Part shown: one piece after another, positions 58,277-64,000 of the stretch
How the letters are laid out: each line of letters starts with the position of its first letter
How positions within the stretch are numbered: the first letter of the stretch is position 1
Origin: Saccharum officinarum
Taxonomy: Eukaryota > Streptophyta > Magnoliopsida > Poales > Poaceae
Length of the DNA stretch: 64,000 bases
Direction of reading: 5' to 3'
Assembly (NCBI GenBank): GCA_020631735.1
Contig: CM036209.1
Location: forward strand, 3,075,451-3,139,450
The notes under the pieces: generated by a model
What the model was told of the DNA's origin: nothing
The model's input: the letters and a program-made list of their open reading frames with translations, nothing else
Database searches by the model: none
Translations under genes and position numbers: made by a program

Positions 58277-59318
58277 GCAAGCCCCGGAGCATTTCTCCCC
58301 GGTTTGCAAATAATTATTTATTAATTTTACTTAATCTAATGCATTAAGTTTAGGAGTTGTTTGCAAACGTTGCTGCATTATACCTTGTTCCACCTTGTTT
58401 TACCGATCCTTGTCACCCTGGTGTCCACGGTCAATACTTGCTTAGCTTGCTTAGACCGGTAGAAGTCGGGTGATTGCCTGTCATCCGCGAGCTATAGGGG
58501 ATTACCAGGTTTTGTGAAAGAGATGTCATGTGAGAATAACTCAGTGTGGAAATGAATGTGGGACCGGGCGGAAGCTTGCAGGGTTCTGGACTGTAGTGTC
58601 TTCCGTCTGTGTCGATTAAGGACCGTCCGATGTCGGGCCTCGGGTCATGTTGAACGCATGCCTCACATTTAGCTGGCCGAATAAAGTACCTTTCGACCGC
58701 GAAGCCGGGAGACTATTCGGGCCGAGTAGATTGCCCGCAACGCACTGTACCGGAGCAGTAGTGGCAGGAAACGGGGGCGCGATGATAAGGCCAAAGAGCA
58801 GTCGGGCGGCCCCCGGGTACATGTGGTTCCTGGCAAGCTCGCGACTTTACCTGAATGGTTGACTCGGTGACTAATACCTCACTTTAGCGGGTGAGTGAGG
58901 TTTGTGTGAGGAATAAATTACCAGCTGGTCAATAATCGATTCGAATCGCCATCGTTCACTGGATAGTGAACACTTGACTTGAGTTACTTCATCGTAGTAA
59001 TATGGATACAACACTTGGATAGTTATGAGAAAATGACATGGTAATTATTGTCCAATATCAATGGTAATCCTTGCTTGCTCAATTACATGGTTACTTTAGC
59101 TTAAGTGCAAACATAGTTGACAGGAGAATAAAGAATTAAAAGATGACATGCTTTTGTAAATGATTTGCTAAGCTAAAAATGCTTTTCTTGCAATTGAGTC
59201 AGCTACCCCACCAAAAAAAAAGCCTATCATGATCCTTGAAGTCTTTTGTTTTGGTTCTGTCGGGTAAGTCTAGCTGAGTACCTTCTCGTACTCAGGGCTT
59301 TGTTCCCACTTGTTGCAG

Positions 59319-59380
59319 ATGGACAGATGTACTATGGGTATTGTATCAACTGTCTCTACCCTGCGATGGGCGAAGCTTAG
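59319..59380 (+). other. Putative terminal coding exon B inside the LTR
   Basis: Follows CACTTGTTGCAG. In the phase set by exon A it gives 20 codons with YYGYCINCLYPA, then TAG at 59378-59380. The homologous exon at 5402-5463 also has exactly 20 codons before TAG. Confidence 0.5.
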
Positions 59381-59744
59381 GACCATGGGCAATGGTCACT
59401 CACTACTCCTCGCCTGATGCTTTTGTGGGAGATGATCGCGAGCTGGCACTGTATTTTGGAAAAGATGTGTGTGTGTGTGCTTTGAACTAATGCTTCCGCT
59501 ACTTTATTTGAAACTGGTTTGTAATAACTATGTTTAAACTCCGATGTATTTTGTGCCGCAAACTGCTGTGTAACTTATGAAGGTAATCGCTGAACTTATT
59601 ACGATCTTGGCTGTGATGTGAAATGGTTTGAAATCCGTCGAGATTTCACGGACTACCGGGTTATACGGGCTTAAGTTTGGTAAATTGTCCATCCGTTGGA
59701 TGATTTTCTTACTTAATCTCGTATAATTGGGCGGTTCTGTTACA

Positions 59745-59813
59745 ACCTATTAGTCAGCTAACTATTACTCAAAGCAATGGGAGTAGCAGCTAATTAATGA
59801 ATCCAAACAGGAC
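59745..59813. mobile_element. Right end of a MITE interrupted by the chromovirus
   Basis: Sequence ending GAATCCAAACAGGACCTAA resembles the end of grass MITEs beginning (G)GGCCTGTTTGGATTC. The left half would lie beyond the gap. Confidence 0.45.
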
Positions 59814-60008
59814 CTAATATGACCCCTCTCTTTATTGGTAATGTGATCCTTGTCGAGCTCTGCTAGTGACTGTTGTTAGTTTAATTGCACGAGAAGGCAA
59901 TGACCAATGGGTCATGGATGGATCTACATGCATGCCAGCTAATTTGCCTCCTGACATCACTGCATTGTTATGTTTCCTCGCTGGCTGATCCAGTTTGAGA
60001 CGCAACTA

Positions 60009-60248
60009 GCGCCTTGTTTAGTTTGCCTCAAAGTTCCAAGTTTTTTCACTCTCTCTTCATCACATCAATTTTTAACCGTTTGTATGGAGTATTAAATGTA
60101 GGTAAAAAATAACTAATTACACAGTTTAGTTGGAAATCACGAGATGAATCTTTTGAGCCTAGTTGGTCCATGATTGGACAATATTTGCCAAATAAGACGA
60201 AAGTGGTACTATTTATCGGGTTGAAATTTTCTTCAATCTAAACAAGGG
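60009..60248. mobile_element. MITE of the CCTTGTTTAGTT family, copy 4
   Basis: GCGCCTTGTTTAGTTTG at the left and AATCTAAACAAGGG at the right. CTA flanks (60006-60008, 60249-60251). Confidence 0.8.
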
Positions 60249-60492
60249 CTAGGTAGGCAGGCACCAGTTCCAGATGTTCCTTTGCTGCCTAGCTGGACTG
60301 AGAGTGAGAGATGCACACACACCAGCCCCAGCAGTGTACCAAAAGCTAGCAGGCCCTGCATCATCACTTCAGACAGTAGTACTCCTCCATGATGCATCAT
60401 TGTAGCCGCATGCAGTGTGTCAAAAGGTGATTTGGATGGGTGGGACAATCGAGCACAAATTAAAGCGAGCGACGACAGCAAAGAGTGTTTAC

Positions 60493-60728
60493 TCCCTCGT
60501 TACCTAAATATCTATCACCACCGTCGGTATACGTGCCACAAGTTTAACTTAATTTATAAAAAATACATGTAATATTTATGTCTCTAAATAAATTTATTAA
60601 AAAACTAGATTCAAAAAACTTTCTAATAATACTAATTATATAATATAAATATTAATATTTTTAATATATATTTAGTTAAAGTTGTTTCTCGAAAAATGAA
60701 AATGATAAATATTTAGCGACAGAGGAAG
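60493..60728. mobile_element. Stowaway MITE, full copy
   Basis: CTCCCTCGTTACCTAAATATC at the left and AAATATTTAGCGACAGAGGAAG at the right, TA on both sides (60491-60492, 60729-60730). Same family as the split copy at 18282/30260, in inverse orientation. Confidence 0.8.
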
Positions 60729-60730
60729 TA

Positions 60731-61776
60731 CGTAACTAAGAGCTAAAGGCAAGTGTTGTAATACCAACAATCACATCCATCAAGTCTTAAGCTACAAGCA
60801 TTCTTCTTTTCTTTGGGCGTGCGCGAGCACCTGGTATATATTGACAGTTTGACACGAGATGCCAGTCAGCCATTGCTATTTGCACGGCTATTGCCACTGC
60901 TGCGCAATGCTCATTCGATCGTGTCCTCCTGCTCCTTTTTTGCCCGCGCATTTCATTATTGCGTTGCTCGCTAGCTAGTTTTTTTATTTGACTCGGTCTC
61001 TTTTACTCTAGGCAATCCTTATTCGGCGTGGGTTCAAAGCCTGCCCTACCTATGAGCAACACGCGGACATATGTCGAGCAGTGATTGAGGGAGCCGAACC
61101 GTATCGTTGTCTTTGCCATGTGACACTATATAGGGGTAGGCGGAGCAGCGTGCTTACCACCACCCACCGACCATGGGTGCCCGTTGACAGGCGGAGGGTT
61201 AGGATTAGGGTTTCACTTTGGGATTTAGGGCTCTTGCTCCAATATCCTCTGGCCTTAGAGGGATGGCCGGAGGCGGCCACCGACCCGATGATGTCTTTGG
61301 CGTTTCGACAGGTGGTAAGGCAAGGAGGCGGTGGCAAAACGGTGGAGCACAACCAATGAGCAAGGTTGACGCGAGGGGAATGGGGGCAAAGCATGTTGGA
61401 ATGGAAGCTGCAGGAGAGTTAGGAGGTGGCTCAAAATTAACTAGGTTTATATATTCCACATTAATCCTATATGAGATACAAAAAGCTTACTTGCATCTCT
61501 ATCTACAAAAATTAAGTCTATTTGTGAGGTCACAGTATCCCTATCTGCAATTCATATCTGCTGTCTGTCGAGGTACATCAATATACGACGAATGACGTTG
61601 AACTGGGATCATCCCTGCTCAGCTGCTCTAGATAGGCCAGTATGGCCAATTACTTGCTCTCCCAATTAGAACAACTTTATTTTTAATTAATGGATCGCAA
61701 AAGCATGTTCGTATAATTGCATGAGTAAAAAACTAGTGTGACAGCAGCTAGTGTGCTCTGCGGTCGTGCCTTTATA
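60731..61776. other. Intergenic, nothing recognised
   Basis: Contains a short GC-rich open stretch (61.2-61.4 kb) without recognisable family features. Confidence 0.4.
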
Positions 61777-61779
61777 TTA

Positions 61780-62022
61780 GGGCGGGTTTAGATCCGAAAA
61801 TTTTTGCAAAATGGCACTGTAGCAAGTTTTGTTGTTATTTAACAATTAGTGTCCAATCATGGTCTAATTAAGCTTAAAAGATTCGTCTCGTCCATTTCGT
61901 CTAAACTGTGTAATTAGTTTTATTTTTTATCTATATTTAATGCTTCATGCATGTGTTCAAAGATTCGATGTGACGGAGAATCTAAAAAATTTTGTAAAAT
62001 TTTTGGGAAACTAAACAGGGCC
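61780..62022. mobile_element. MITE related to the CCTTGTTTAGTT family, copy 5
   Basis: GGGCGGGTTTAGATCC at the left and CTAAACAGGGCC at the right. TTA flanks (61777-61779, 62023-62025). Confidence 0.75.
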
Positions 62023-62111
62023 TTAGCGTTTCTGAAATCATCAACTGGTCCGTGCTGCATCTGCATGTTGTCATGTGATGTGATGTCGTACGTGTCCATC
62101 GTTTGACAAGT

Positions 62112-62364
62112 AGTTCCTCAATTCTTCCCAAATTTTACTATGCAAAAAGAAGATTCCCTGTCACATCAAAATATCGGCAAATGCATGAAGTATTAAATGT
62201 TGATGAAATCAAAAACTAATTGCACAGTTTTGTTGTACTTTGCGAGATGAACATTTTAACCCTAGTTAGTCAAAATTTGGATAATTTTTACCAAATACAA
62301 ACGAAATGCTACATGAATTTTGATACAGTATTTTTCTTCCCAATTCACCGAACTAAACGAGGCC
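62112..62364. mobile_element. MITE of the CCTTGTTTAGTT family, copy 6, left end degraded
   Basis: The interior matches copy 1 closely (CTATGCAAAAAGAAGATTCC, TTGTACTTTGCGAGA). The right end is AACTAAACGAGGCC; the left end has only TAGTTCCTCAATTC. Confidence 0.75.
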
Positions 62365-62841
62365 TAAAATCGATCAAGGGCATCGGCAATTTGGTAAGCT
62401 ACCTTTGCTTGTGGCAATGAACAAGTAATAATGATCGGGTACAACGTGCTCTTGTAAGCCAAGACTTGTTGCTTTTTGTTATCAACATGGAGGAATCAAT
62501 CATCCACTTATTATTATGCCTTTTGGACCTGCACCTGCTAGTGTCGACGTTTACTCCTCTATCTAAAAAAGGGACCAGTCATCTCATTTTTTAGAAGTCA
62601 TTCAATTCCAAGTTTAACTAGATTTAAAAAATAGTATCAACAATTATATTTTTTACATAGTTTTATTATGAATGTATATATTATATATGAACAATTTCAA
62701 GTATCGTATGTGAGAAATCCATAGAGTTTATGTACATGTAGGCCGTCGGATCCTCAATGGTGTCCACGGCCGTCCGATCTCACTCATCCTTACCTGCACC
62801 GTCCTCCCGTCCCAGTCAACGCCACCGTCGTTCAGTTGGGC
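62365..62841. other. Upstream region of the aminotransferase-like gene
   Basis: AT-rich until about 62740, then C-rich as in a 5' UTR. A Stowaway-like TTTACTCCTCTATCTAAAAAAGG is seen near 62550 without partner. Confidence 0.4.
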
Positions 62842-63802
62842 ATGCCGTCGCCGGCGCCGGCGGCCGTGCTCGTCAGCAACGGCGCCATCGCCCCACACGC
62901 TCCCCCATCCGCCGCCTCCTTCCTCGACTCCACGCCGGGCGCCTACACCACCGCCCGCTGCAGCGGCACCCTCCTCTGGTGGCCACGCCACCTCCGCCGC
63001 CTCGCCGAATCCGCCACGCTCCTCGCCCGTTCCCACCCTCACCTGCTCGGCCTCCCCTCCCCCTCCCCGATCGCGCGCCCTCGACCTCGACTTCTTCTCC
63101 ATCCATTCCCTCGTCAACCCCTCCGTGCGGGTCGCCATCCACGAGATGCGCACTCGGCTGCCCATGACCAAGCACGAGGATTTGGCGCTCACGGCCCTGG
63201 TTAGTGGAGCAGGAGCCGCTTCTGGTTCTGGGGATGGCCTCCACGTCTTCGTCCACGTAGGGACGTATGCCCCGCCGGTCTTCGGAGAGTCCGGGGCCAG
63301 ACTTGCCGTTGCCGGCAGGGGAAGGGACGCTGCCGCCGCCAAGTACGCGTCTTGGGCCAGGTGGGTGGCTGTACTGCAATCTTAATTTCTGCAAGTTTTG
63401 GTTGCTGCGTGAGCTGAGCTAGTATTCCTTATCTTACTCCTGAACTGAACGCACGCAGGATCCGGAAGAGTTTGGAAAAGATGAGGCCTCCTGGGGTCAC
63501 AGAGCTCTTGTTGACTAACGACGGGGATCACATTCTTGAAGGCGCTGTCACAAACTTCTTTGTTGTCTGCCAACAGGCAAGTCCAATTTCTTTCCTGTCT
63601 ATGAATGAATGGCATCTATGTTGTGATTTTTACAGATAATATGCAACAAGAATCCTTCTGCACTAACACTTAACACTTACACTGAATGCCAATGATATAT
63701 ATTGTAGAGTTCCCAATACTCATCACTTAACTAGTCTTATGTTATTTTTGTTCATCACAACAGAGAAATGAGTATAACCATCCATGTAATGGCAAGGCAC
63801 AA
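62842..63802 (+). CDS. Fold-type IV PLP aminotransferase-like protein (BCAT/D-amino-acid aminotransferase family), first exons
   Basis: ATG at 62842. Exon 1 runs to 63360, exon 2 63459-63576, exon 3 63764-63802; the gene continues beyond the window. Recognisable: MPSPAPAAVLVSNG, GAYTTARCSG, VRVAIHEMRTRLP, DGLHVFVHVGTY, AKYASWAR and ELLLTNDGDHILEGAVTNFF. AKYASW should carry the PLP lysine, and EG..TNFF is the cofactor-binding signature of class IV aminotransferases. Plant members are uncharacterised PLP enzymes, probably acting on amino or keto acids. The frame changes once in a C-rich run near 63065 (CCCCTCCCCGATCG), either a sequencing error or a real break. Intron 2 begins GCAAGT and ends ACAG, a GC-AG intron. 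Confidence 0.82.
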
Positions 63803-64000
63803 GTGAAAGTCATATGCATTTCCGTTCACAAATTTTCTTTTCACCATTTCTGGTCAGTTCTACTCTACCTTTTATGTCTGCTGTCATCATATTCATATAA
63901 ATGCACGTATTGATTAGAGTTTGGGCTAAAATGACAATCCTTGGTGCCTTCCTATGAATGTATTCCACGATGTCTAAGCCTCCAAGGAATGACCAGATAT
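63803..64000 (+). other. Start of the next intron of the aminotransferase-like gene
   Basis: Begins GTGAAAGTC after exon 3. No further exon is recognised before the window ends. Confidence 0.45.

Larger units (their letters stand above)
51412..59744 (+). mobile_element. Ty3/gypsy chromovirus, 5' end missing at the gap
   Basis: Contains gag (partial), pol with chromodomain, polypurine tract and a 3.9-kb 3' LTR ending GCGGTTCTGTTACA. The 5' LTR, PBS, any extra ORF and the start of gag fall in the gap. It is related to the left element: same knuckle type (CYNCGQPGHFSKFC), near-identical RT and integrase motifs, and shared LTR coding blocks. The 3' flank starts ACCTA, but its partner is not visible. 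Confidence 0.9.
55864..59744 (+). repeat. 3' LTR of the right chromovirus (3.9 kb)
   Basis: Starts TGTAACACTCCGG and ends GGTTCTGTTACA. A very GC-rich block (56.34-57.15 kb) lies in its first third, AT-rich sequence follows, then the coding-like exon at 58136 and another at 59319. The order of blocks parallels the left element's LTR on the - strand. Confidence 0.9.

Overview
The window is plant nuclear DNA, almost certainly from a panicoid grass (Andropogoneae such as sorghum, sugarcane or Miscanthus; inferred from GC-rich first exons, grass-type MITEs and the retroelement families). It holds three host genes or gene pieces, all on the + strand, in a mass of nested transposable elements. The host genes are an intact trichome-birefringence-like (TBL/DUF231) polysaccharide O-acetyltransferase (40.2-45.2 kb), the first ten exons of clathrin heavy chain (47.4-51.2 kb, ending at a 100-N assembly gap), and the 5' part of a fold-type IV PLP aminotransferase-like gene (62.8 kb to beyond 63.8 kb).

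From 1 to 10.1 kb lies a Ty3/gypsy chromovirus-type element on the - strand: 5' LTR of 5.0 kb, PBS, an extra ORF, and gag-pol running off the left edge. A probable endogenous pararetrovirus remnant follows (10.1-10.6 kb), then a stack of MITEs and two solo LTRs with clean 5-bp target duplications (12.1-14.0 and 16.8-17.9 kb). From 18.46 to 30.20 kb is a complete young chromovirus with near-identical LTRs, target duplication TTGAG, an extra ORF before gag and one frame break in pol; it sits inside a Stowaway MITE. From 30.3 to 40 kb are MITEs, a LINE fragment and a pair of inverted degenerate repeats. A third chromovirus (51.4-59.7 kb, + strand) lacks its 5' end because of the gap. From 59.7 to 62.8 kb there are more MITEs.

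Two observations stand out. (1) The extra ORF of the left element (4272 to 3655, - strand) begins with an almost perfect copy of the histone H3 N-terminal tail, followed by a probable coiled coil and a strongly acidic tail. The methylatable lysines K4 and K9 are kept, while the acetylatable K14 and K18 are replaced. Related elements here carry an integrase chromodomain, a fold that reads methylated H3 tails. (2) The long LTRs of all three chromoviruses appear to encode a small spliced protein: an acidic exon ending in a GC-type donor and a short final exon, with matching phases. Between the two diverged LTRs, 12 consecutive codons encode identical residues although 10 of the 12 codons differ, which is a strong sign of selection on protein.

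A caution on quality: from about 47.5 to 54 kb, coding sequences are full of single-base losses, many in short homopolymers, in both clathrin and the retroelement beside the gap. These look like uncorrected assembly errors, so pseudogene calls there are provisional.
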